Source: Gammaproteobacteria bacterium
GTDB lineage: Bacteria; Pseudomonadota; Gammaproteobacteria; JAGOUU01
Reading direction: 5' to 3'
Assembly: GCA_018061105.1 (NCBI GenBank)
Contig: JAGOUU010000012.1
Location: 1-37,411, forward strand
Length of the DNA: 37,411 nt
Both the position numbers and the translations under genes were made by a program. The notes below the pieces were generated by a model. That model made no database searches. It was not told the DNA's origin and saw nothing but the letters and a program-made list of their open reading frames with translations. Positions 1 through 8,631 of this stretch are shown in pieces (the stretch's first letter is position 1; each line of letters begins with the position of its first letter).

Positions 1-2187
1 TACTAGATCAATAGCAATTTCTGTATTATTTAATATAGTTTCTTGAATATAAGTTTCACTAAAAGTAAATCCAATCTGGCGAAAATATTTGCAATAAGCA
101 CGCAATATAGCAACTTCACGCCAAGTGAAATTAGCATCAATAATTAATTGATTGAACTTATCACTTTCAGCGACACCCTTCCAGACCATCAAGAAACCTT
201 CTTGAAAATTATCTGAAATTTTATCAACGATTATAGTCTCATTACTACAATGCTCCATGACAAAGTCATTAATAAAACAACTTTCAATAGTACTATCTAA
301 TTTACCGTCGCCATCAAGATCTATACCGGTATCTTTATTAATTATAATAATATTAGAATTTTCACTGTGAACTTTCATTCCCATATTTTCTAATACAGGC
401 AATACTTCTGATAAAGGCAATGGCTTACTGCGATTAAATAGCTTTAATCTTACTCTACCGTGTTGTTCCTCTAGAGGTCGGTATAAGCTCATGACAATTT
501 CAGCGCCATTAATAACCTTTTCTATTTGAACTATATCAAAAACAGCTTTGCGAGGAGAATATAACTCTGTATAACTTGTTGGAAAAGCATCAGCATAGCG
601 TTGAAATAATTCATTAGCCTGATTTTCTCCTAAATCTTCTACTAAAGAATGTTGCAGTTCGTCTCTCCAACTGCGACAGCAATCAATTATTTTATGCTCT
701 AAGACTTTTACTGAAATATCTTGATCATTTTTATGGTCAATAGGAAGCCTAACAATAAAATGAACTCTGGTTAATATAGATTCAGAAAAATAAACTGAAA
801 AACTAATTTCACAGCCATGTAGGCCATTTAATAAGATATCACTAATTTCTGCTCGCTTGCGTGAATTGAACACTTCTCTCGGAACGTAAACTAGACATGA
901 ATAAAATCTATTATAGATATCTTTACGAATAAACAATTTTACTTGTTTTCGTTCCTGCATATACATAACACCAATAGCAATGGCAAGAATTTCATCCTCT
1001 GGGGCTTGAAATAAATCATCTCTTGGTAAAGTTTCTAAAATATATAATAAATTTTTACCCGCATGAGTATTTAACGAAAGATTAGCTTTTATAAAAATAT
1101 TATTGGCTTTTCTTCTTAAAAACGGAATAGTTCTTATAGAGCTATTGTAAGTAACTGCGGTGTACAAACCAAGAAACCTACGCTCTCCAAGAATCTCACC
1201 ATCTGGTCCAAATAATTTAACAGCTATATAATCTAAATAACTGCTACGATGAACTGTAGACTGCATACTTGACTTAGTAATAACTATAAGATCATCACGA
1301 GTTGTAAACGACTTGGTATCTTTTGGCAGATCAGCGAAACATTGATCGAGCTTAAATCGACTGGACTTAGATAAGATACCATAACCAGATTGCTCAACAA
1401 ATTGTAAAGTTTCAGCATTGCTATCAGAATCTTTTATAAATACATAATCACAACAACCGATAAAAGTAAAATGATCATCTACTAGCCATTCGATAAAATC
1501 TGAAACTTCTTGAACCTCTTCAGATTTATATGTATTCTTAATTTGTAATAATTCTTGTTTAATAGCAGAAGCTTGATCGAGCATTTTTTGCCAATCAGCT
1601 ACAACAACGCGAACATCTGATAAAATTTCTTGTAAATAACCTTCTATTTTACGAAGATCTTTTTTATTATTTTGTTTATCTACTTCTATATAAATAATAC
1701 TTTCGTAATCCGATGTCGTATTTTTGCTATAATCTGGTAATTTGATATTAGTAATCTGATTATGGGTATCTCGAGTAATTTTTACGCTACCAGGAATAAT
1801 CATCAAATGGCTAGTTAAGTTTAAATGTGCAATTGCTCGCGTTACAGAATCTACTAAAAACGGTAAATCAGGGTGAACGATTTCAATAACAGTATGAACA
1901 GAATGCCAGCCATGTTTCTCATATTGAGGATTAAAGACTTTAACATAGGTTTTTTCTGTGTCATTAGCAGCTAAAAAATTCCAATGCGATAACACTGCTC
2001 CGTATAAATTCTCGAGACTTCGTTGCTGCAAATCTTCGATTGCAACTAACTTATAATAATGCTTAGCAAAAACTTCAAGTTGCTTAGCTTGATTACGATC
2101 AAGATTATTAAAGATAATTTTATTTAAGTTAGTTATAAAATTTTCACGTTCTTGTTGATCGTCAAAATCATGTGTTGATTCTTGCAT
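1..2187 (-). CDS. gdhB: NAD-specific glutamate dehydrogenase, large (GDH2/GdhB) type, N-terminal part
   Basis: The frame reads without a stop from an ATG at 2187 to the window edge, giving 729 residues; the family is about 1600 residues, so the catalytic dehydrogenase domain lies outside. Enzymes of this family oxidise glutamate to 2-oxoglutarate and ammonia with NAD. Recognition is by the regulatory N-terminal half: HSVHTVIEIVHPDLPFLVDSV near residue 100, FIGCCDYVF, ERRFLGLYTA, SYTELYSPRKAVFDI, and at the visible end FTWREVAILRAYCKYFRQIG followed by FTFSETYIQ. Residues 623-631 (DLDGDGKLD) form a calcium-loop-like motif, unusual for this enzyme. It diverges from prkA. No clear ribosome site precedes the ATG. 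The family call is firm; the symbol follows Pseudomonas use. Confidence 0.9.
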   Translation of the reverse strand, partial: MQESTHDFDDQQERENFITNLNKIIFNNLDRNQAKQLEVFAKHYYKLVAIEDLQQRSLENLYGAVLSHWNFLAANDTEKTYVKVFNPQYEKHGWHSVHTVIEIVHPDLPFLVDSVTRAIAHLNLTSHLMIIPGSVKITRDTHNQITNIKLPDYSKNTTSDYESIIYIEVDKQNNKKDLRKIEGYLQEILSDVRVVVADWQKMLDQASAIKQELLQIKNTYKSEEVQEVSDFIEWLVDDHFTFIGCCDYVFIKDSDSNAETLQFVEQSGYGILSKSSRFKLDQCFADLPKDTKSFTTRDDLIVITKSSMQSTVHRSSYLDYIAVKLFGPDGEILGERRFLGLYTAVTYNSSIRTIPFLRRKANNIFIKANLSLNTHAGKNLLYILETLPRDDLFQAPEDEILAIAIGVMYMQERKQVKLFIRKDIYNRFYSCLVYVPREVFNSRKRAEISDILLNGLHGCEISFSVYFSESILTRVHFIVRLPIDHKNDQDISVKVLEHKIIDCCRSWRDELQHSLVEDLGENQANELFQRYADAFPTSYTELYSPRKAVFDIVQIEKVINGAEIVMSLYRPLEEQHGRVRLKLFNRSKPLPLSEVLPVLENMGMKVHSENSNIIIINKDTGIDLDGDGKLDSTIESCFINDFVMEHCSNETIIVDKISDNFQEGFLMVWKGVAESDKFNQLIIDANFTWREVAILRAYCKYFRQIGFTFSETYIQETILNNTEIAIDLV

Positions 2188-2372
2188 TTTTGAATAAGAT
2201 CTTATTTAGATTTTAAGTTTTTTAATAATATTAATAGTGAAATTATATATCTTATATAATTATAGAGCTATAAATTAATCTAGCTAATTTTATAATCTTA
2301 AATCACCGCTTCTTTGATTCAGTTCGTCGCTAATAAAGCCGTAAAATAAAGCAGTAAAAATTTTTTTGATTT

Positions 2373-2400
2373 AGCTGATTCAGCTGATTCAAGCTGATTA
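2373..2400. repeat. 9-bp tandem repeat, three copies
   Basis: AGCTGATTC occurs at 2373-2381 and 2382-2390, then AGCTGATTA at 2392-2400 after one extra base. It lies in the divergent spacer and has no visible function; replication slippage is the simplest origin. Confidence 0.75.
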
Positions 2401-2532
2401 TAGCTAACACATTGATATTAATGCCCTACTGATTAGATAAACTAAATTTTTATATTATACTTAAAGATAAAGATAAATTAAGTTTTAAGTTAAGTTTTAA
2501 ATTTAGCTTTTATAGTTGTTTAAATAAATTAT

Positions 2533-2538
2533 TATAAT
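2533..2538 (+). promoter_or_regulatory. Possible -10 element for the prkA operon
   Basis: A perfect TATAAT lies 22 nt before the prkA ATG, leaving a leader of about 15 nt that holds the GGGG at 2553-2556 as a ribosome site. No good -35 sequence is present at 15-19 nt, so this would be a weak or activator-dependent promoter, or one read by another sigma factor. Confidence 0.35.
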
Positions 2539-2560
2539 ATAATTAAAGATACGGGGCTAT

Positions 2561-4483
2561 ATGAGTTTATTTCAAAATTACTCAGATCGATTTGAACAAC
2601 GACAGGACGAAGAATATTCTATCCAAGAGTATTTATCATTATGTAAAGAACAACCCCAAACTTATGCTTCTGCTGCTGAGCGTTTACTCTTAGCAATCGG
2701 CGAACCTGAGTATATTGATACTAAGAATGATCCAAGACTATCAAGAATTTTTTCTAATAAAATTATCAAAAGCTACCCAGCTTTTAACGAATTCTATGGC
2801 ATGGAAGAAGCTATCGAAAATATAGTTTCTTATTTAAAACATGCAGCTCAAGGTCTGGAAGAATCCAAACAAATTCTCTACTTATTAGGCCCTGTTGGCG
2901 GCGGTAAATCTTCTTTGGCTGAAAAGCTTAAAAAACTTATGGAAGATGTACCTTTTTACGCTATCAAGGGCTCGCCAGTATTTGAAAGCCCGCTAGGATT
3001 ATTTTCTGTCGAAGACGATGGCCAATTATTGCTTGAAGAATATGGCATACCTAAAAGATATTTATCACCTATTATGTCTCCGTGGGCCGTCAAAAGATTA
3101 AATGAATTTAAAGGCGATATCACTAAATTTAAAGTAGTAAAAATTTGGCCATCAAAATTAAGTCAAATCGGTATATCTAAAACAGAACCCGGCGATGACA
3201 ATAACCAAGATATATCTTCTTTAGTCGGTAAAGTCGATATCAGAAAACTAGAAAGTTATTCTCAAGATGATCCAGACGCTTATAGCTATTCCGGCGGCCT
3301 GTGTCGAGCTAATCAGGGTCTATTAGAATTCGTTGAAATGTTTAAAGCCCCTATTAAAGTCTTACACCCTTTATTAACTGCCACCCAAGAAGGAAACTAT
3401 AATGGCACAGAAGGCCTAGGATCACTGCCGTTTTCTGGCATTATTCTAGCCCACTCAAATGAAGCTGAATGGAAATCTTTTAAGAATAACAAACACAACG
3501 AAGCTTTTATCGATCGTGTTTACATAGTAAAAGTGCCATATTGTTTGCGAGTATCGGAAGAAATAAAAATTTACGAAAAACTATTATATAATAGCTCGTT
3601 GCGTAATGCAGCTTGTGCGCCCCATACGTTACAAATGCTGGCACAATTTACTGCTCTATCAAGAATGAAAGAGCCTGAAAATTCTAGTATATTTTCTAAA
3701 ATGCGTGTCTATAATGGTGAAAATCTTAAAGATACAGATCCTAAAGCTAAGTCCTATCAAGAATATAGAGATTTCGCTGGCGTCGACGAAGGCATGACCG
3801 GATTATCTACTAGATTCGCTTTTAAAATATTATCCAAAGTCTTTAATTTTGATCACTCAGAAATAGCTGCTAACCCAGTACATTTATTATATGTTTTCGA
3901 AAAGCAAATAGAACAAGAACAGTTTCCACTAGAAGTAGCAGAAAGATATTTGTCTTATATAAAAGGCTTTATTACGCCAAGATATATAGAATTCATCGGC
4001 AAAGAAATTCAAACTGCCTATCTAGAATCTTATAAAGAATACGGACAAAACTTATTTGATCGCTACGTAGTCTATGCTGATTACTGGATTCAAGATCAAG
4101 AATTTCGTGATCCTGACACTGGAGAATTATTCGATCGCAGTGCTTTAAACGAAGAATTAGAAAAAATAGAAAAACCTGCCGGGATCAGTAATCCAAAAGA
4201 TTTCCGTAATGAGATAGTCAATTTTGTCTTACGAGCAAAAGCTAAAAATAATGGCAAAAACCCTGATTGGACAAGTTATGAAAAATTGAGATCAATTATC
4301 GAGAAAAAAATGTTCTCAAATACAGAAGACTTATTACCAGTTATATCTTTCAATGGCAAAACCTCTACTGAAGATCAACAAAAGCACGATGAATTTGTCG
4401 AACGTATGATGACTAAAGGCTACACCCAAAAACAAGTTAGATTATTATGCGAATGGTATTTACGAGTACGTAAGAGTAGTTAA
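2561..4483 (+). CDS. prkA: PrkA family serine protein kinase (YeaG type)
   Basis: The protein has 640 residues, close to E. coli YeaG (PrkA) at about 644. It has an N-terminal AAA-type domain with a Walker A motif GPVGGGKS at residues 110-117 and the family's C-terminal kinase-like region. Members are Ser/Thr kinases with an AAA fold, induced in stationary phase or nutrient stress. The ATG follows a GGGG ribosome site. It is the first gene of an operon: yeaH starts one base after its stop and spoVR follows, the conserved prkA-yeaH-ycgB order of many proteobacteria. No internal disruption is seen. Confidence 0.95.
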   Translation: MSLFQNYSDRFEQRQDEEYSIQEYLSLCKEQPQTYASAAERLLLAIGEPEYIDTKNDPRLSRIFSNKIIKSYPAFNEFYGMEEAIENIVSYLKHAAQGLEESKQILYLLGPVGGGKSSLAEKLKKLMEDVPFYAIKGSPVFESPLGLFSVEDDGQLLLEEYGIPKRYLSPIMSPWAVKRLNEFKGDITKFKVVKIWPSKLSQIGISKTEPGDDNNQDISSLVGKVDIRKLESYSQDDPDAYSYSGGLCRANQGLLEFVEMFKAPIKVLHPLLTATQEGNYNGTEGLGSLPFSGIILAHSNEAEWKSFKNNKHNEAFIDRVYIVKVPYCLRVSEEIKIYEKLLYNSSLRNAACAPHTLQMLAQFTALSRMKEPENSSIFSKMRVYNGENLKDTDPKAKSYQEYRDFAGVDEGMTGLSTRFAFKILSKVFNFDHSEIAANPVHLLYVFEKQIEQEQFPLEVAERYLSYIKGFITPRYIEFIGKEIQTAYLESYKEYGQNLFDRYVVYADYWIQDQEFRDPDTGELFDRSALNEELEKIEKPAGISNPKDFRNEIVNFVLRAKAKNNGKNPDWTSYEKLRSIIEKKMFSNTEDLLPVISFNGKTSTEDQQKHDEFVERMMTKGYTQKQVRLLCEWYLRVRKSS

Positions 4484-4484
4484 A

Positions 4485-5771
4485 ATGACACAATTTATAG
4501 ATCGACGATTAAATGGCAAAAATAAAAGCATGGTTAATCGCCAACGTTTTATTCGTCGATTTAAAAATCAAATTAAAAAAGCAGTATCTGAAGCTATTTC
4601 TGGGCGTAGCATTACCAATATTGAACAAGGCGAAGTTATTAATATTCCAACCAAAAGCTTAACTGAACCTAAATTTAACCAAGGCCGAGGCGGAGTTTAT
4701 GAGCAGGTTTTTCCAAGCAATAAACATTTTACGAAAGGTGATAAAATTAAACGCCCTGGATCAGAGTCAGCCAGAAAAAATAATGGCTCTAATGCTGGCA
4801 ACAGTGATAATATTGGCGAAGACAATTTTGTTTTTGAGATTTCACGAGAAGAATTTCTTGAATTATTTTTTGATGATCTAGAATTACCCAATCTTATTAA
4901 AAAACAATTACATAATATTAATATTCAAAAAAAAGTGCGTGCTGGTTATACTTCTGTTGGTGTACCTACAAATATTAATATAATACGCTCGATGCGTCGT
5001 GCCTTAGGTAGAAAAAAAGCCCTGACAGGTGCTCATCATCAAAAAAGCGAGCTTTTAGAACAAGAATTACAGACGCTGGAAAAAATAACTCATAAATCTG
5101 AGGAAGATCTAGATAAAATTATCTCTTTAAAAAAACAAATTAATCAGATTAAAACCAAAATTGCTAATATACCTTTTATAGACAGTATAGACATAAAATA
5201 TAACAATAAAATTACTTTACCTAGTTTATCAGCTGGCGCTGTCATGTTTTGCGTCATGGATGTATCAGGCTCTATGGACGAGGCTAAAAAAGACATAGCC
5301 AAAAGATTTTTTATTTTATTATATTTATTTTTAACTCGTACTTACGAAAAAATAGATGTAGTATTTATACGCCATCATACTTCAGCTAAAGAAGTAAATG
5401 AAGAAGAGTTTTTTTATTCCAAAGAAACTGGTGGTACTGTTGTTTCTAGTGCTTTAGAATTAATGAACGATATCATCCATTCTCGTTATAGTGCACAAGA
5501 ATGGAATATTTATGCAGCTCAGGCTTCTGATGGTGATAACTGGAACAATGATTCACCAAGATGTCATGATTTAATAATTAACTCGATTATGCCAAATTTA
5601 CAACATTTTAGCTACATAGAAATTATGCCACGCCATCATCAAAGCCTGTGGGAAGCTTATAGTAATATAGCTAATCAATTTAGCAATTTTTCTATGCAGC
5701 ATATAAAACACTATGGGGATATCTATCCAGTATTTCGGTCGCTTTTTAAAAAACAAGCTAAATCAAGCTAA
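4485..5771 (+). CDS. yeaH: YeaH/YhbH (DUF444) family von Willebrand A-domain protein
   Basis: The protein has 428 residues, the usual YeaH length. A basic N-terminus with RRLNGKNKS and RQRFIRRFK opens the sequence. The C-terminal vWA domain has a MIDAS metal site D-x-S-x-S in MDVSGSMDE at residues 258-266, with TGGT further on. A charged, probably coiled segment lies at about residues 185-228. It starts one base after the prkA stop, so translation is probably coupled; a GAG-rich stretch at the end of prkA can serve as ribosome site. In E. coli the family works with PrkA in stationary-phase and nitrogen-stress responses, but its molecular role is unsettled. Confidence 0.93.
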   Translation: MTQFIDRRLNGKNKSMVNRQRFIRRFKNQIKKAVSEAISGRSITNIEQGEVINIPTKSLTEPKFNQGRGGVYEQVFPSNKHFTKGDKIKRPGSESARKNNGSNAGNSDNIGEDNFVFEISREEFLELFFDDLELPNLIKKQLHNINIQKKVRAGYTSVGVPTNINIIRSMRRALGRKKALTGAHHQKSELLEQELQTLEKITHKSEEDLDKIISLKKQINQIKTKIANIPFIDSIDIKYNNKITLPSLSAGAVMFCVMDVSGSMDEAKKDIAKRFFILLYLFLTRTYEKIDVVFIRHHTSAKEVNEEEFFYSKETGGTVVSSALELMNDIIHSRYSAQEWNIYAAQASDGDNWNNDSPRCHDLIINSIMPNLQHFSYIEIMPRHHQSLWEAYSNIANQFSNFSMQHIKHYGDIYPVFRSLFKKQAKSS

Positions 5772-5780
5772 ATCAAGCTA
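5751..5780 (+). repeat. 10-bp tandem repeat across the yeaH stop codon
   Basis: Three copies of AA(A/T)CAAGCTA occupy 5751-5760, 5761-5770 and 5771-5780. The yeaH TAA (5769-5771) lies inside the array, so copy number sets the last residues (QAKSS) and the length of the spacer before spoVR. Confidence 0.75.
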
Positions 5781-5800
5781 AATAAAGAGATAAAATAAAT

Positions 5801-7318
5801 ATGTCTAGCTCACCCAAATATTTAACTACCTCTTCAGAATGGACTTTCGAACTTCTGATTAGCTTTGATAAAATTATATCTGATCTAGCCCACAATAAAT
5901 ACAAACTTGATACTTTTCCTAATCAAATAGAGATTATAAACGCTGAGCAAATGCTCGATGCTTACTCATCAGCTGGCATGCCGCTAGGTTACAATCATTG
6001 GTCTTTTGGTAAACAATTTCTAGATTCACAAAAATACTATAAACGCGGACATATGGGATTAGCCTACGAAATAGTCATTAATTCTAACCCATGCATAGCC
6101 TATCTATTAGAAGAAAATAGCATGGCCTTGCAAGTATTAATTATTGCTCATGCTTGTTATGGTCATAATTCTTTTTTTAAATCAAATTATTTATTTAAAA
6201 CTTGGACAAGCCCAGAGTCTATAATTGACTACTTTTTGTTCGCAAAAAACTATATAGCTAAATGCGAAGAAAAATATGGAATAGATGCAGTAGAAGAACT
6301 TTTAGATTCTTGTCACGCCCTAATGAATCTAGGGGTGGATCGCTATAAGAGACCGACTCAGATCTCTATAAACGAAGAAGTAAAACGACAAACAGAGCGA
6401 GAAAAATATTTACAGTTACAGGTCAATGATCTTTGGCGGACTATTCCTATAAAAGAAGCTGTTAGCACTGATTTAACTGAGAAAAAACGCTTCCCAGAAG
6501 AACCGCAAGAAAATCTCTTATATTTTTTTGAGAAGCACGCACCTCTACTAGAACCTTGGCAACGTGAAATTATTAGAATTATTCGAAAAACTGGCCAATA
6601 TTTTTATCCACAACGTCAAACAAAAGTCATGAATGAAGGATGGGCGACTTTTTGGCATTATACTTTGATAAATGATCTTTATGAGCTTGGCTATATAAAC
6701 GAAGGTTTTACTCTAGAAGCCTTAAAAAGCCATACTGATGTAATCTATCAACCCTGTTTTGATGCTCAAAATTTCTCTGGCATTAATCCCTATACTTTGG
6801 GTTTTAATATGTTCATGGACATCAAACGCATCTGTACTCATCCTACAGATGAAGACAAACAGTGGTTCCCAGAATTAGTTAATACAGATTGGCTTATTAT
6901 TCTTGATCAAGCCATGCGTAACTATAAAGATGAAAGCTTTATTCGTCAGTTTTTATCCCCTAATCTTATAAGAGAAATGAAATTGTTTAGTATTCTCGAC
7001 AACGAAAAAAATAGCGAACTTGAAGTCACTGCCATTCATGACGAGCATGGTTATAAATATATACGGGAAGCTTTAGCAGAGCAATTTACTCTAAGCAACA
7101 TTGACCCTAATATAGAAGTCTATAACATAGATCGCCAAGGTTCGAGATCGCTGACTTTGCGTCATACGCAATTTAAAGAACACCCTTTGGATGAACAAAC
7201 AGATGAAATGCTGAAACATGTTCATAGAATATGGGGATTTGATGTCATTTTAGAATCCTTTTGCCCGGCAAAACAAGAGATCACTAAAACTTACAAATGT
7301 TCAAAAACAAACAGTTAG
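5801..7318 (+). CDS. ycgB: SpoVR family protein (YcgB type)
   Basis: The protein has 505 residues, matching E. coli YcgB (about 510). Family signatures include GMPLGYNHWSFGKQF near residue 60, MNEGWATFWHY near residue 280, INPYTLGFNMFMDIKRI near residue 330, and LRHTQ near residue 460. SpoVR was named for a role in Bacillus spore cortex formation; in gammaproteobacteria it is a cytosolic stress protein of unknown mechanism found with PrkA and YeaH. It is the last gene of the operon, 29 nt after yeaH, with AAAGAG as a possible ribosome site. The family call is firm; function is inferred from context only. Confidence 0.95.
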   Translation: MSSSPKYLTTSSEWTFELLISFDKIISDLAHNKYKLDTFPNQIEIINAEQMLDAYSSAGMPLGYNHWSFGKQFLDSQKYYKRGHMGLAYEIVINSNPCIAYLLEENSMALQVLIIAHACYGHNSFFKSNYLFKTWTSPESIIDYFLFAKNYIAKCEEKYGIDAVEELLDSCHALMNLGVDRYKRPTQISINEEVKRQTEREKYLQLQVNDLWRTIPIKEAVSTDLTEKKRFPEEPQENLLYFFEKHAPLLEPWQREIIRIIRKTGQYFYPQRQTKVMNEGWATFWHYTLINDLYELGYINEGFTLEALKSHTDVIYQPCFDAQNFSGINPYTLGFNMFMDIKRICTHPTDEDKQWFPELVNTDWLIILDQAMRNYKDESFIRQFLSPNLIREMKLFSILDNEKNSELEVTAIHDEHGYKYIREALAEQFTLSNIDPNIEVYNIDRQGSRSLTLRHTQFKEHPLDEQTDEMLKHVHRIWGFDVILESFCPAKQEITKTYKCSKTNS

Positions 7319-7346
7319 AAAAACACAAAAAATACTCATTCATTTG

Positions 7347-7375
7347 TAGTTAAGTTTTACCGAGTAAAATATAAT
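7347..7375 (+). promoter_or_regulatory. Possible promoter of the GDSL hydrolase gene
   Basis: TATAAT at 7370-7375 lies 17 nt after a weak TAGTTA at 7347-7352. A small AT-rich hairpin (TTTTAC-CGA-GTAAAA, 7355-7369) overlaps it and could instead be a weak terminator of the prkA operon. The -10 box is the only strong element. Confidence 0.35.
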
Positions 7376-7409
7376 CTATTTTAATCAGCTTTACGCCATT
7401 TTTTATTAC

Positions 7410-8615
7410 ATGCCAAAACCATTTATTTCTAGAGCTATTATAATGGGAGACAGCGCCTCTGACCGTGGTGAAATGCGCGCCACTCCATTTATAGGCAGGC
7501 TTGCTTTTATAGGCCGAGGCGCTCCCCAAAGAGGAAGGTTCGCTAATAAGTTTAACTGGGCTGATATCTTTGCTTCTGCTTTATACAATAAATATCTAAT
7601 ACATAGCCATAGATCCCAAAGCCAAGTTTGTCTTGATCATGCTGATGTGAGCGATAGTATAATAACCCGCCGTTTAAGTTCAGCGCTGACACTTAGCAGC
7701 CCTTATAGAGTAACTTTTGAGAATATTGATTTAGTTAGAACCTATTGTGTTGGCGGCTTAACCTCTGTTGATTATTCTCAGCTCTCTAGAATCTCAAAAT
7801 TGGGCTATTCACTTTTGCACCCTATCCTAGGGGCAACCAGAGAGCTATTATCAAATTTAACTATTCAGCGCGGAAAAATTTTATCAGATGACGCTGGAAA
7901 TATAGTTTCAGATAAAATAAAAGCCCAGACTTTAATCATAGAATGGTCTGGGGCCAATGATCTAGTTACTACTAATACTAGACCAACTACTGATGCAGCT
8001 GATCTAGCTATTGCAGCACGTCTTGCTAATATAAGAACTTTAGTTACTAATGGCTATAGAAATTTTAGAATTTTTAATTTACCAAATTTAGCAGATTGTC
8101 CACGATTTCGAAAATTAGAAAAATCTGAGCTAGAAAATGCTGATCACATATCAGAATATTTTAATCAAAAATTGGCTCTTGAAGTTGCAATTTTAGAAGG
8201 CATACTAAAAACTGAATATCCTGATTGCAACATCCAAGTTTTTGATGTTTGTGATTCTTTCCAGGGGATAAAAAGACGGTTTGAATCAGTAGAAGCTGCA
8301 AAATTTAGAGCTGAACATGGAGTAGAACCTACCCCCAAAGAACTTGAAACTAGAGTTAATAAAAGATTGTTTTGGGATGACATCCATATTACTTCAGAAG
8401 CTCATGCAAAATTGGCTGGTTATTTTTATTCTCATTTCGAAAAAGATTATGAATTTAGCAGTAGCACACGAGAGCCAGCGCCTATAGATGAAGTGTCAAT
8501 TGCATCGTGTAGATTAATGGTGACGTCATGGCTTAAAACTACTAGTGACGACCACTCGTCGCCTACTGAGACCGTCAGCATTAGTTTAAGCAGTCCTGTG
8601 GCACACCCTGATTAA
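7410..8615 (+). CDS. GDSL/SGNH-family hydrolase (lysophospholipase/esterase-like), no signal peptide
   Basis: The 401-residue protein has the SGNH blocks in order: GDSASDRGE at residues 13-21 with the nucleophile Ser15, a glycine block at YCVGGLTS (residues 112-119), GAND at 181-184, and the acid/base pair DDIH at 323-326. RGRFANKFNW (41-50) corresponds to the GRFSNG-type segment of PlaA-like lysophospholipases. The N-terminus reaches the catalytic block within 12 residues, so there is no signal peptide; the enzyme is either cytosolic or exported another way, such as a type IV effector. The last 50 residues beyond the fold are Ser/Thr-rich. The ribosome site is poor. Substrate is unknown. Confidence 0.85.
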   Translation: MPKPFISRAIIMGDSASDRGEMRATPFIGRLAFIGRGAPQRGRFANKFNWADIFASALYNKYLIHSHRSQSQVCLDHADVSDSIITRRLSSALTLSSPYRVTFENIDLVRTYCVGGLTSVDYSQLSRISKLGYSLLHPILGATRELLSNLTIQRGKILSDDAGNIVSDKIKAQTLIIEWSGANDLVTTNTRPTTDAADLAIAARLANIRTLVTNGYRNFRIFNLPNLADCPRFRKLEKSELENADHISEYFNQKLALEVAILEGILKTEYPDCNIQVFDVCDSFQGIKRRFESVEAAKFRAEHGVEPTPKELETRVNKRLFWDDIHITSEAHAKLAGYFYSHFEKDYEFSSSTREPAPIDEVSIASCRLMVTSWLKTTSDDHSSPTETVSISLSSPVAHPD

Positions 8616-8631
8616 GAAGTTAAAACGTTAG

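Larger units (their letters stand above)
2188..2560. other. AT-rich divergent intergenic region between glutamate dehydrogenase and prkA
   Basis: No open frame of useful length or RNA gene was recognised here. The region is low-complexity and AT-rich, with short direct repeats at 2373-2400 and a second imperfect repeat of a TTAAGTTTTAA type around 2475-2505. It must hold the promoters of both flanking genes. A TATAAT occurs on each strand: 2533-2538 for prkA and 2247-2242 for the dehydrogenase. Neither has a convincing -35 box at normal spacing. Confidence 0.6.
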
